From the NCBI GenBank assembly GCA_030429955.1, contig JAUIGO010000016.1, positions 1 through 55,079 of the forward strand: 55,079 bases of DNA, read 5' to 3'. Shown here piece by piece: positions 1 through 7,915 of this stretch. The notes below the pieces were generated by a model that made no database searches, was not told the DNA's origin, and saw only the letters and a list, made by a program, of their open reading frames with translations. Positions within the stretch are counted from its first letter, which is position 1. Each line of letters opens with the position of its first letter. The DNA is from Bacteroidia bacterium. GTDB lineage: Bacteria > Bacteroidota > Bacteroidia > Flavobacteriales > Flavobacteriaceae. The translations under genes and the position numbers were made by a program.

Positions 1-630
1 ACGTCGTCCTTTCATACCACCTGTTTCCATGATAATGGTATTTTTTAAATGGAATTGATAGCGTTCAACCAAATCCAACAACGCAAACGACACACCAATG
101 AGCAGCACTTTTTTATGACTTTGATCTAGTTTGGTTAATGTTTTGGATAAAGCATCTAAATCATCTAAATAAAAACCACTTTCTGGATGTTTAGATTGTG
201 CAATCATATCATTGACCATATAGATTAACGACGAACCATCACGTTCTAAATACGAAGGCAAAAGTGCTAAAATCACATAATTTTCAATATTGCCATAAAA
301 TGACTGGAAACCTTTTCTAAAGCTTTGCTTATAGATGTCTAAATCGGTTACGATATGTTTGCTCGTTATACTTCCTGTTGTGCCAGAACTTGTAAAGGTT
401 TGTTCGATTGGTTTTTGGGATGATAAAACCTCATGAGTTTTAAAAAACTGAATAGGTAAAAAAGGAATTTGAGATATATGTTTCACATCACTTGGATGCA
501 CATAAAGTAAATCGCAAAACGAACGATACACTTTATTATGGTTGAATTGATAATTAAAAACCTGAAGTGCCAATTCTTTAAAATCGGAATCATCTTTAAT
601 ATCGAATATGGAGCTTTTATTTATTTCCAA
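1..630 (-). CDS. LuxE/PaaK-like acyl-protein synthetase (partial)
   Basis: The reading frame is open from about 630 down to the window edge, so the C-terminal part is missing. The visible part reads as a LuxE-type (acyl-protein synthetase, ANL/PaaK-related) enzyme: an N-terminal stretch with IPFLPIQFFKTHEVLSS, then the glycine/serine/threonine phosphate-binding loop FTSSGTTGS typical of adenylating enzymes. The family activates a carboxylic acid with ATP and transfers it to a thiol. In flavobacteria, stand-alone copies usually have no known substrate. No ATG lies near the natural start; I propose the TTG at 630-628, just after the terminator hairpin of the upstream gene. Family confidence is high, the start is uncertain and the substrate is unknown. 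Confidence 0.75.
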   Translation of the reverse strand, partial: MEINKSSIFDIKDDSDFKELALQVFNYQFNHNKVYRSFCDLLYVHPSDVKHISQIPFLPIQFFKTHEVLSSQKPIEQTFTSSGTTGSITSKHIVTDLDIYKQSFRKGFQSFYGNIENYVILALLPSYLERDGSSLIYMVNDMIAQSKHPESGFYLDDLDALSKTLTKLDQSHKKVLLIGVSFALLDLVERYQFHLKNTIIMETGGMKGRR

Positions 631-667
631 CAGGCTTATTTTATCAGAGCAAAAATACTTAAAATAA

Positions 668-695
668 AAAAGCGTTGCCAACAGACAACGCTTTT
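668..695 (-). terminator. Intrinsic terminator after the T9SS cargo gene
   Basis: The arms AAAAGCGTTG and CAACGCTTTT pair perfectly over 10 bp around an 8-nt loop. On the minus strand a T-rich run follows. It lies just beyond the stop of the gene ending at 717 and before the proposed start of the LuxE-like gene. Confidence 0.85.
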
Positions 696-716
696 AAATT
701 ATTATTAAAAGTAAGT

Positions 717-1637
717 TTACTTAATCACTAATTTCTTAGTTGATGTAGCTTTACCCTGTGTAATTTTCATAATGTAAACACCAGTTTTTAAAGCAGAAAC
801 GTTAAGTTTTTCACTTGTCATTGTTTTGTTGATTACTTGCTTTCCTAAAACATCATACACAGCAACGTTCATTTTGCCGTAGTTAGATGAACTTGCTGAA
901 ACAATACTAACAGAACCAGTATTTGTTGGGTTTGGAAATACACTGAAAGATTTTTTGTTATAGTCGTTAACCGAAGCCGTTGAAAGTGAAGGATTATCCG
1001 CACCATATGTTGGTCCAGTTGTAGGATCAGAATCAAAATCTCCAGCTGCTACCTCAACACCACTTGCATCAAAAACTCCAATATATTCTCCAGGACCGCC
1101 AAAATCTACTGTCACAGTGTTGTACCAATCTCCTGTAGTTCCATCTCTAAACACTAATAATGGTTCAAACTCACCGTTGAATAAAATATCAGTTCCACCC
1201 AAAGAGCTAGCATATAAAACAGTGTCATCAGCTACAGCGTCAGATACTCCTACAGCATCCAGAATTGTGCCTAAAGACGATGTGTCAAGAGTGCCATTAT
1301 CTGCTCCGTCCAAATCATCACCTGTTGTACCAGTAAACGCATCAGTTAATATAATAGTAAATGAAGGGTTTTCAAGATCAGACGTAGTTACTACAGCTAA
1401 GCCATTAGCGTCAAATGTGCCAGTAACATTAGCAGCTTTATCAACAGTGCCATTATAACCATCATTCTCTATACTTAAAATCCATAAATCAAATGCTGCA
1501 CTTGGTGTTCCTTTTAATTCAAAAGTAGTATTTGCAGGATCTGTACCTGCTGGATTAGGCTCAAATTCATTTATTTGCTGTCCAAAAGCAAACACAGAAA
1601 CAGACATTAAAAAAAGTAAAAAGTAAAGTTTTTTCAT
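717..1637 (-). CDS. T9SS-sorted secreted protein, lamin-tail-like N-terminus
   Basis: The 306-residue protein has a Sec signal peptide (about residues 1-19, ending FAFGQ), a beta-rich acidic domain that starts QINEFEPNPAG and resembles a lamin-tail-like (LTD) fold, and a C-terminal T9SS type A sorting domain (about 228-306). The sorting domain begins FSVFPNPT, contains VYDVLGKQV and ends with a lysine-rich KLVIK tail. It should be secreted by the type IX system and anchored or released at the surface. No catalytic motif is visible. It is a single-gene unit with a good -7 element upstream and a terminator downstream. The sorting domain is secure; the LTD assignment is tentative. Confidence 0.85.
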   Translation of the reverse strand: MKKLYFLLFLMSVSVFAFGQQINEFEPNPAGTDPANTTFELKGTPSAAFDLWILSIENDGYNGTVDKAANVTGTFDANGLAVVTTSDLENPSFTIILTDAFTGTTGDDLDGADNGTLDTSSLGTILDAVGVSDAVADDTVLYASSLGGTDILFNGEFEPLLVFRDGTTGDWYNTVTVDFGGPGEYIGVFDASGVEVAAGDFDSDPTTGPTYGADNPSLSTASVNDYNKKSFSVFPNPTNTGSVSIVSASSSNYGKMNVAVYDVLGKQVINKTMTSEKLNVSALKTGVYIMKITQGKATSTKKLVIK

Positions 1638-1678
1638 ATCAAAAAAGTTAAAAAATATTAATTGTAAAATGTGAATTC

Positions 1679-1686
1679 CAAATATA
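1679..1686 (-). promoter_or_regulatory. -7 element TATATTTG of the T9SS cargo gene
   Basis: On the minus strand this is a perfect match to the Bacteroidota -7 element TAnnTTTG, 41 bases before the ATG at 1637. I see no clear TTG at the -33 position. Confidence 0.55.
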
Positions 1687-1865
1687 AAAATAATTTAGCG
1701 TTAATGCTAGAATATGAACTGTTTAATTCTAAATTTCACAAAAAAATAACGTTACTCATACAATAAATACTGAAAGCTACGTTGCACAACGTTACCATAT
1801 TGTAAATTTCAAGTTACTTATGTGTTATTAATCCTTCAATTTTTATCATTATAAATCATTAGTTT

Positions 1866-1875
1866 TATCTTTACG
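1866..1875 (+). promoter_or_regulatory. Probable -7 element (TATCTTTACG) of the response-regulator operon
   Basis: TATCTTTA matches TAnnTTTG except for the last base and is followed by CG. It lies 32 bases before the ATG at 1906. The same variant occurs before two other genes in the window (9336 and 17317). Confidence 0.4.
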
Positions 1876-1905
1876 CATAAATACGTGAATGTGTAATTTA
1901 AACAG

Positions 1906-2592
1906 ATGAAAAAAAGCGATATTAAAATACTGTTGGTTGATGATGAACCAGACATTTTGGAGATTGTTGGTTATAACCTATCGTCTGAAGGATATAAAAT
2001 TATCACAGCCAAAAATGGAGCTGAAGGCGTAAAAAAAGCCAAAAAAGAAAAACCACAACTAATCATTCTGGATGTGATGATGCCAGAAATGGATGGTATT
2101 GAAGCTTGTGAGCGTATCAGAAAAATACCTGAGCTTAGTGATACAATCATTACGTTTTTAACAGCAAGAGGCGAAGATTACTCTCAGGTGGCTGGCTTTG
2201 ATGCTGGAGCAGACGATTATATTACAAAACCAATCAAGCCTAAAGTATTGGTAAGTAAAGTAAAAGCTTTATTAAGACGTTATAAAGAAGATGAGGAGTC
2301 TGTAACTGATGTGCTTAAAATTGGAAATCTAACAATAGACAGGGAAGCTTACAAAATCATACTAAAAGGTAAAGAGCTCATTTTACCAAGAAAAGAGTTT
2401 GAATTATTATCTTTGTTAACATCAAAACCTGGAAAAGTTTTTAAACGCGAAGAAATTCTTGACAAAGTTTGGGGAAATGAAGTCATTGTTGGCGGAAGAA
2501 CCATAGATGTACACATTAGAAAACTTCGTGAAAAAATTGGAGATAATTCGTTTAAAACAGTAAAAGGTGTAGGTTACAAGTTTGTAGATTAA
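1906..2592 (+). CDS. OmpR/PhoB-family response regulator
   Basis: The 228-residue protein has a receiver domain (residues 1-120) with the acidic pair VDDEP (11-15), the phosphoacceptor Asp56 in LIILDVMMPEMDG, and the switch Thr and Lys in FLTARGED and DDYITKP. The C-terminal winged helix (about 130-228) contains RKEFELLSLL and VDVHIRKLR-type signatures and ends KGVGYKFVD. The stop codon overlaps the ATG of the following kinase by one base (TAATG), so the two are translationally coupled and form a cognate pair. It resembles PhoB/PhoP regulators, but the sequence alone does not prove a phosphate stimulus. Confidence 0.93.
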   Translation: MKKSDIKILLVDDEPDILEIVGYNLSSEGYKIITAKNGAEGVKKAKKEKPQLIILDVMMPEMDGIEACERIRKIPELSDTIITFLTARGEDYSQVAGFDAGADDYITKPIKPKVLVSKVKALLRRYKEDEESVTDVLKIGNLTIDREAYKIILKGKELILPRKEFELLSLLTSKPGKVFKREEILDKVWGNEVIVGGRTIDVHIRKLREKIGDNSFKTVKGVGYKFVD

Positions 2593-3635
2593 TGCCTAAA
2601 AATTTTAAAAAATCGTATAAGTTTGCGTTTAAGTCCTCGTTACTTGTTACGCTTTTAATGACACTCATCACGAGTGTTTTTTTATACATAGCGTATGAGT
2701 TTAATGCGTTATTTATTCTCATTTTTGCTCTTTCGAGTTTTATTTGTTCTTTTCTTATTATTCAGTATCGTGTAGAAAAATTCATATACAAACGAGTTAA
2801 AAAAATATACGATGATTTAACACTTCTAGAATCGACTACTTTACGTAAAAGCCAGATTACAACAGATATGGCAACACTGACTCAAGAGATTGATAAGTAT
2901 GCCAAGGATAAAAAATTAGAAATTGAAACTCTTAAAATTAGGGAACAATACAGAAAGGAATTTATTGGCAATGTGTCACATGAGCTAAAAACACCTCTTT
3001 TTACAGTGCAAGGTTATATTTCTACGTTGCTTGATGGCGCTTATAAAGACAAAAAACTTCTTCTTAAATACTTAGAACGTGCAGATAAAGGTGTTGAGCG
3101 ACTTACCTATATTATTAAAGATTTGGATATGATTACCAAATTAGAAGCTGGTGATTTAACCTTGAACATTAAGCCGTTTGATATTGTTGCACTGATAAAA
3201 AATGTATTTGAACTGCTTGAAATGAAAGCTGCCAAAAAGAAAATAACACTTACATTTGATTTGGAATACAATGAGCCAATTATGGTAAATGGCGATAAGG
3301 AGCGCATACAACAAGTACTGTCAAACTTAATCGTAAATTCTATAAAATATGGTGAGCAGAATGGCACCACAGAAGTTAGTATAGAAAACTTAATAAAAAA
3401 CAAAGTTATTGTTCGAGTTACTGACAATGGTGAAGGTATAGAAGCTGAGCATTTGCCACGACTATTTGAACGTTTTTACAGAGTAGATAAAAGTGGTTCC
3501 AGAAAAGAAGGAGGCTCAGGATTAGGTCTTGCTATCGTTAAACATATTATTGAAGCTCACGACGAAAAAATGTATATAGAAAGCGAATTTGGAGTAGGTA
3601 GTGAGTTTTCATTCACACTAGAAAAGGCTAAATAA
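2592..3635 (+). CDS. PhoR-like sensor histidine kinase
   Basis: The 347-residue kinase has two N-terminal membrane segments (about 15-35 and 40-58), a short linker, the HisKA box FIGNVSHELKTPL with phosphoacceptor His130, and an HATPase_c domain with N box (VLSNLIVNSIKYG), G1 box (DNGEGI), F box (LFERFYRVD) and G2 box (GGSGLGLAIVKH). There is almost no periplasmic loop between the two membrane helices, as in PhoR-type kinases that sense through a partner. It overlaps the upstream regulator by one base. Its last 18 bases overlap the end of the convergent glycosyltransferase gene. Confidence 0.93.
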   Translation: MPKNFKKSYKFAFKSSLLVTLLMTLITSVFLYIAYEFNALFILIFALSSFICSFLIIQYRVEKFIYKRVKKIYDDLTLLESTTLRKSQITTDMATLTQEIDKYAKDKKLEIETLKIREQYRKEFIGNVSHELKTPLFTVQGYISTLLDGAYKDKKLLLKYLERADKGVERLTYIIKDLDMITKLEAGDLTLNIKPFDIVALIKNVFELLEMKAAKKKITLTFDLEYNEPIMVNGDKERIQQVLSNLIVNSIKYGEQNGTTEVSIENLIKNKVIVRVTDNGEGIEAEHLPRLFERFYRVDKSGSRKEGGSGLGLAIVKHIIEAHDEKMYIESEFGVGSEFSFTLEKAK

Positions 3636-4664
3636 ATTTTGAAAGTTCGTATAGCTTGTAGAGTTTTCAAATCCATTAAAATCTTTTACTTCGTCTAATT
3701 TTTCAATAGAAAAATTATCTTGAAAACTATAAGGCGCAATGAAGTCTTCTTTAAGTTTTTTAGCCAAATATATTTGTTCATACTGTCCTGGAGTTGGAAT
3801 AAAAAATGCTTTTTTCTCTAGTTTTGCTAAGTCCATAATGGTTGTATAACCAGATCTAGAAAGTATGAGTCGGCTTTCATTTATAGCTTTTTCCAATTCA
3901 GATGAAGTCATATAATTGTAAACAATCATTTTTTCATCTTTCTTTATTTTTTGTTCAGACTCTATTTTTCCTTTTATAAAAACAACATTCCCATGGTAAC
4001 TTTTTAAATCAGTTAGGAGTTTGTTTTCCAATAAACTGCGTTGAGGTTCAGGACCAGACAATAAAACCATCAAGTCATATTTCATTTCTGAAGCAATTTT
4101 TTTAAACCGACTTAATGGACCAATATATTTTGTTGAAATAGATATGTTTTTTGAATGCCCTAAAGTACCACTCAAGTTTTTATCTCCTTTAAAATCAGGA
4201 ATCCAACATTCGTCAAAACGATTAATGAATTGTTGATGCAGTTTTGTACTTAGCCAAGTCGTATTTCCGCTTAACACATTCAATTGATGCGTCATAATAA
4301 CACAAGGCACTTGTTTACAATATAAACCAAGTCTATTATCTGAAATAATTCCTTCAATGTTATGTGTTTTTACAAACTGCTTTATAAAGTTGTTTTCATT
4401 TTTTATAGCAGATGCCATTGAAGGGATATTGAAAATGAGTTTGAGTTTAAAATAACTCCCTTTTTTTGAATAATTAATATTGTATGAAGGCAGTTCGACC
4501 GCTTCTAGCATTGGGAACTCCTTCCTTAATAGAGATAAAGCACTACCATCACTACCAATAACAGGTTCAAAATTGTTATTAATAAGCTCGTTAATAATCG
4601 GAATGCATCGCGTTGCATGGCCAAGTCCCCAATTTAAAGGCGCTATTAAAATTCGTTTACTCAT
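3618..4664 (-). CDS. MurG-like (GT28-type) glycosyltransferase
   Basis: The protein has about 348 residues. It starts MSKRILIAPLNWGLGHATR, the glycine-rich N-terminal acceptor loop seen in MurG/GT-B enzymes. The C-terminal half has VVFIKGKIES and the nucleotide-sugar region LILSRSGYTTIMDLAKLEKKA followed by PTPGQYEQIYLAK, which is the MurG/GT28 C-terminal signature. It probably transfers a sugar from a UDP-sugar to a lipid or glycan. The acceptor cannot be told. A TTG 12 bases upstream (4676) is in frame, but the ATG at 4664 fits the family N-terminus better. It converges on and overlaps the kinase gene by 18 bp. Confidence 0.8.
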   Translation of the reverse strand: MSKRILIAPLNWGLGHATRCIPIINELINNNFEPVIGSDGSALSLLRKEFPMLEAVELPSYNINYSKKGSYFKLKLIFNIPSMASAIKNENNFIKQFVKTHNIEGIISDNRLGLYCKQVPCVIMTHQLNVLSGNTTWLSTKLHQQFINRFDECWIPDFKGDKNLSGTLGHSKNISISTKYIGPLSRFKKIASEMKYDLMVLLSGPEPQRSLLENKLLTDLKSYHGNVVFIKGKIESEQKIKKDEKMIVYNYMTSSELEKAINESRLILSRSGYTTIMDLAKLEKKAFFIPTPGQYEQIYLAKKLKEDFIAPYSFQDNFSIEKLDEVKDFNGFENSTSYTNFQNLFSLF

Positions 4665-4709
4665 AAAACAAATCAAAGATAAGGATATTAGGCCTCGAAT
4701 TTATTTGTT

Positions 4710-4717
4710 TATTTTTG
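4710..4717 (+). promoter_or_regulatory. -7 element TATTTTTG of the trmB operon
   Basis: Perfect TAnnTTTG match 18 bases before the GTG start of trmB at 4736. No convincing -33 TTG is visible. Confidence 0.5.
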
Positions 4718-4735
4718 CCAAAATATTAAGCATAA

Positions 4736-5410
4736 GTGGGAAGCAAAAACAAACTTAAACGATTTAAAGAAAACGAAACTTTTAACAACGTTTTTCAGCC
4801 AACTAGAGCAGATTTGGTTGAAGGGAGTTATGAGTTGAAAGGCAATTGGAGACAGCAGTTTTTTAATAATAACAATCCTTTAGTATTAGAGTTAGGATGT
4901 GGTAAAGGAGAATACAGTGTTGAACTTGCCAAAAAGTATCCAGAAAAAAACTTTATTGGTGTTGACATAAAAGGTGCACGTTTTTGGAGAGGAGCCAAAA
5001 CAGCCATTGAAGAAAATATAACAAACGTCGCGTTTTTGCGTACTCAAATTGAACTTATCGAATTTGCTTTTGCCGAAAATGAGGTTGATGAAATTTGGAT
5101 AACCTTTCCAGATCCTCAAATAAAATACAAGCGTACCAAACACAGAATGACCAATTCGGAATTTTTGAAGCGCTATAAAAAAGTACTAAAGCCAGAAGGT
5201 GTTATCAACTTAAAAACGGATAGTGAATTCATGCATGGCTACACCTTAGGATTGTTACATGGTGAAGGTCATGACGTACTTTATGCCAACCATAATGTGT
5301 ACAAACAAGAAGGCAGCCCAGAAGAAGTTACAAGCATTCAAACATTTTATGAAAGCCAATATTTAGAACAAAACAAACCAATTACGTATATTAGATTTAA
5401 AATAAAGTAA
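4736..5410 (+). CDS. trmB: tRNA (guanine-N7-)-methyltransferase TrmB
   Basis: The 224-residue SAM-dependent methyltransferase makes m7G46 in tRNA. It has the SAM loop LELGCGKGEYSVELAKKYP, FIGVDIKGARFWRGAK, and the TrmB signature EIWITFPDPQIKYKRTKHRM followed by FLKRYKKVLKPEG and LKTDSEF. The start is a GTG giving GSKNKLKRFKENETF, the usual N-terminus of flavobacterial TrmB; no better ATG exists. The next gene starts 3 bases after the stop, so trmB, the LysE-family gene and the alkyltransferase-like gene form one transcription unit. Confidence 0.95.
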   Translation: MGSKNKLKRFKENETFNNVFQPTRADLVEGSYELKGNWRQQFFNNNNPLVLELGCGKGEYSVELAKKYPEKNFIGVDIKGARFWRGAKTAIEENITNVAFLRTQIELIEFAFAENEVDEIWITFPDPQIKYKRTKHRMTNSEFLKRYKKVLKPEGVINLKTDSEFMHGYTLGLLHGEGHDVLYANHNVYKQEGSPEEVTSIQTFYESQYLEQNKPITYIRFKIK

Positions 5411-5413
5411 CCA

Positions 5414-6043
5414 GTGGATATTACTGCTATCTTCTTTTTAGGTTTAATCATTGCATTGGTTGGTGTTATTCCTCCTGGTTTGTTGAATATGACAGCTGCA
5501 AAAATCAGCCTTAAAGATGGTTCTAATCGAGGGATTCTATTCTCAATAGGTGTTTGCGTTATTGTTTGTTTGCAAACCTATATCGCTGCAATATTTGCGA
5601 AATATTTAAGTAATCATCCTGAAGTAGTAGATATTCTTCAACGTGTTGCCTTAGTCATATTTATTTTAATAACCATCTATTTTTTATTATTGGCAAGGAA
5701 ACAACCTAAACCTGATGTTGAAGCAAATATGAGGAGTAAACACAGTCGTTTTTTTCAAGGTATGCTTTTATCTGCTTTAAATGTTTTCCCGATTCCTTAT
5801 CAAGCGTACATGACAATAACATTAGCTTCATTTGGGTGGTTAACTTTTGAAACCTACAGTATAATTTCCTATGTTGCTGGAGCCGCAACAGGAACTTTTG
5901 TCATGCTTTATTTTTATATTTTCTTTTTTGATAAGATTACAAACGAAAAACTAAAGTCTCAAAAAAGCATGAATTATATTATAGGAACCATAACTGGTAT
6001 TATCGCAGTTTTTACACTCATCAACATCATAAAGGAATTGTAA
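5414..6043 (+). CDS. LysE-family transporter
   Basis: The 209-residue integral membrane protein has about six hydrophobic segments. The first contains the family motif GVIPPGLLNMTAAKISLKDGSNRG, placed as in LysE/RhtB exporters. A cytoplasmic loop rich in Lys/Arg (KQPKPDVEANMRSKHSR) splits the two halves. Members export amino acids or other small molecules; this substrate is unknown. The start is a GTG 3 bases after trmB, and the following ATG gene begins 3 bases after its stop. I see no functional link to tRNA methylation beyond co-transcription. Confidence 0.82.
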   Translation: MDITAIFFLGLIIALVGVIPPGLLNMTAAKISLKDGSNRGILFSIGVCVIVCLQTYIAAIFAKYLSNHPEVVDILQRVALVIFILITIYFLLLARKQPKPDVEANMRSKHSRFFQGMLLSALNVFPIPYQAYMTITLASFGWLTFETYSIISYVAGAATGTFVMLYFYIFFFDKITNEKLKSQKSMNYIIGTITGIIAVFTLINIIKEL

Positions 6044-6046
6044 GCA

Positions 6047-6376
6047 ATGAAGCCAGAAACGCTCAATTTTTTTGATAAAGTGTACGAAGTAGCAAAGCTT
6101 ATTCCTTATGGAAGAGTAACAAGTTATGGAGCCATTGCTACCTATTTAGGTGCAGCCAGAAGCGCACGAATGGTTGGTTATGCCATGAATGGCTCAACTG
6201 GTAAAGATGTGCCAGCACATAGAGTAGTAAACAGAAAAGGATTGCTCACAGGTAAACATCATTTTGAAGGCACTAACCTAATGCAACAACTTTTAGAGAA
6301 CGAAGGTATTGAAGTTGTAGATAACCAAATTCAGAATTTTGATAAGGTGTTTTGGGATCCTTCAAAGGAATTATAG
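6047..6376 (+). CDS. Alkyltransferase-like (ATL/MGMT-fold) DNA-binding protein
   Basis: The 109-residue protein consists only of the C-terminal DNA-binding fold of O6-alkylguanine-DNA alkyltransferases: IPYGRVTSYGAIATYLG, the arginine-finger region ARSARMVGYAMNG, and the active-site segment. Where true enzymes have PCHRV, this one has PAHRV (residues 56-60), so the acceptor cysteine is replaced by Ala57. By analogy with ATL proteins it should bind and flip O6-alkylguanine without repairing it and perhaps hand the lesion to nucleotide excision repair. It is the third gene of the trmB operon. Fold assignment is strong; the ATL role is inferred from the missing Cys. Confidence 0.88.
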   Translation: MKPETLNFFDKVYEVAKLIPYGRVTSYGAIATYLGAARSARMVGYAMNGSTGKDVPAHRVVNRKGLLTGKHHFEGTNLMQQLLENEGIEVVDNQIQNFDKVFWDPSKEL

Positions 6377-6384
6377 CCTTTCAA

Positions 6385-7698
6385 TCAGTTAACGGAATCA
6401 AATTTGTCTCCTTTCCAATAATTTGAAGATTTTTTATCAACAGCTACTTTTTTTAAAAACCCTCGTTTAACTAATTCTTCAACATCTGTTCTTGCGGTTT
6501 GATTAGTAATTGAAAATCTATTTTCAATCTCTTTAACAGTAAAAAAACGATCGTTATCTTCTTCAATTAACTGGAGTATAACCGCTTGTCTTTCATTGAT
6601 GTTTTTAAGTTTTAGGTATTTTAGAAGCTTAGACTGCTCTTTCTTTTTCTTTGCAACATAAGTTTTAAGTTCTTCAAAAGCGCGAAGTAAAACTTTAACT
6701 TGATAATGAATAAAATACGTTACATCCATATCATCTATTTCTGTATAAATATAAGCCTTTTCGTACTGCACTTTGGTTTTCATTATCACCCTAGAAATGG
6801 ATAAATATTCAGTTAACCAATAACCATTTTTGAGTAAATACCAATAAAAAATGGCTCTAGCTGTTCTGCCATTGCCGTCAACAAAAGGATGAATATAGCC
6901 AATCAAGAAGTGAAGAATACTTCCTTTAACAATAGGATGTATAAAATCTTCTTTTGGGTTGTTGTTGAAAAATTCGCAAAATGATTCCATTAAGTCATCT
7001 AATTCCTCAAAATCTGGAGGTGTGTGTACAATTTCGCCTGTGAGTTCATTAACTACATTAATCTCATTGTTATTTCTAAAAACACCAACGTCTTCTTTCT
7101 CTAAGGTGTTTTCTGTAACAAGCCTATGTATTTCATATAACTTTTCAATTGAAATATTTTCATCTTGGTGTTCGCTTATGTACTGAATGGTTTTGTAATT
7201 ATTCAGTATCATTTGCTCAGATTTGTTTTTGGGCTTTTTGTTTTTTCTGAGCATGTCTTTTGCTTTCACTCGTGTTGTCGTAGCACCTTCAATCATGGAT
7301 GAAAAAATGGATTCCTCCATCAAGGCATTGTTTAGGTAATCTTGTTTGTCTAAATCTGTGAGTAGTTGTTCTTTTTGTAAACCTGCGCCAAAGTTGAAAT
7401 CGAGGTAATGGAGTTTTTGTTCTAAAAATTTATTTATTCCATAGTCATAAATTATTGGGTTTTCTGAAAGCTTGCTATAGGGTAATGATTTTCTATTAAA
7501 TTTTATATTGCGTTTGGTTTTAGTTAACTGCCATAATTGATTTTTGTTCAATATATTATGTTTAAGATATTTAATCTTGTCCCAATAAAGATAATCCTGA
7601 TCTATTTTGTTTGTTACCTCATCATCTGCTAAATCAATTGCCAATTGAGTTAAAATGAATGAATCGTCAATTTTTATTTCTGGTGCCTTCTCAATCAT
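6385..7698 (-). CDS. Fic family protein with C-terminal HTH
   Basis: The 437-residue protein has an N-terminal DUF4172-like helical region, the inhibitory helix motif SSMIEGA (Glu137, class II autoinhibition), and the catalytic Fic loop HPFVDGNGRTAR (270-281, catalytic His270). A winged-helix domain lies at about 365-430 (ILQLIEEDNDRFFTVKEIENRFSITNQTARTDVEELVKRGFLKKV). Fic enzymes transfer AMP or related groups to protein hydroxyls. The fused HTH suggests that it controls its own promoter. It is transcribed alone and converges with the trmB operon. Upstream are two 31-bp dyads flanking a -7 element. The target protein is unknown. It is not obviously part of a toxin-antitoxin pair because the inhibitory helix is built in. 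Confidence 0.92.
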   Translation of the reverse strand: MIEKAPEIKIDDSFILTQLAIDLADDEVTNKIDQDYLYWDKIKYLKHNILNKNQLWQLTKTKRNIKFNRKSLPYSKLSENPIIYDYGINKFLEQKLHYLDFNFGAGLQKEQLLTDLDKQDYLNNALMEESIFSSMIEGATTTRVKAKDMLRKNKKPKNKSEQMILNNYKTIQYISEHQDENISIEKLYEIHRLVTENTLEKEDVGVFRNNNEINVVNELTGEIVHTPPDFEELDDLMESFCEFFNNNPKEDFIHPIVKGSILHFLIGYIHPFVDGNGRTARAIFYWYLLKNGYWLTEYLSISRVIMKTKVQYEKAYIYTEIDDMDVTYFIHYQVKVLLRAFEELKTYVAKKKKEQSKLLKYLKLKNINERQAVILQLIEEDNDRFFTVKEIENRFSITNQTARTDVEELVKRGFLKKVAVDKKSSNYWKGDKFDSVN

Positions 7699-7708
7699 AA
7701 TATCCTAT

Positions 7709-7739
7709 TATTTCCCAATTTTTATAAAATTTACAAATA
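7709..7739. promoter_or_regulatory. fic operator-like dyad, proximal copy
   Basis: The 31-bp element has two-fold symmetry: TATTT, three bases, AATTTT, TAT, AAAATT, three bases, AAATA. Every arm base pairs. It covers the predicted transcription start of fic (centre near +14), where a bound repressor would block initiation. A second copy lies exactly 56 bp upstream. Confidence 0.65.
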
Positions 7740-7743
7740 TCAT

Positions 7744-7751
7744 CAAATATA
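7744..7751 (-). promoter_or_regulatory. -7 element TATATTTG of fic
   Basis: On the minus strand this is a perfect TAnnTTTG, placed between the two 31-bp dyads, 45 bases before the ATG at 7698. Confidence 0.55.
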
Positions 7752-7764
7752 CAAAATATATAAT

Positions 7765-7795
7765 TATTTCCTAATTTTTACAAAATTCACAAATA
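7765..7795. promoter_or_regulatory. fic operator-like dyad, distal copy
   Basis: Second copy of the 31-bp dyad: TATTT, CCT, AATTTT, TAC, AAAATT, CAC, AAATA. The arms are identical to those of the proximal copy; the only differences are C/T changes in the spacer triplets. Over a 33-base alignment the copies agree at 30 positions. Its centre is about -42 relative to the predicted fic transcription start, so it overlaps the -33 region. Confidence 0.65.
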
Positions 7796-7880
7796 ATCAC
7801 ATTTTTCATTCCATAGAAAACAATAATAGTAGTATAATAAAACTTCAAGCTTCAAGCTTCTGTCTTCCAGCTTTATTAAT

Positions 7881-7888
7881 TATATTTG
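7881..7888 (+). promoter_or_regulatory. -7 element TATATTTG of mrp
   Basis: Perfect TAnnTTTG match 27 bases upstream of the mrp ATG. A short tandem CTTCAAG repeat lies just upstream (about 7844-7858); I assign it no role. Confidence 0.55.
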
Positions 7889-7915
7889 CACTTTAGAATA
7901 AATCTAAATTAGAAT

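Noticed and set aside
1117-1458. 113-codon plus-strand ORF opposite the T9SS cargo gene
   Set aside because: Low-complexity Ser/Val/Pro-rich shadow of the acidic repeat region; no promoter and no family resemblance.
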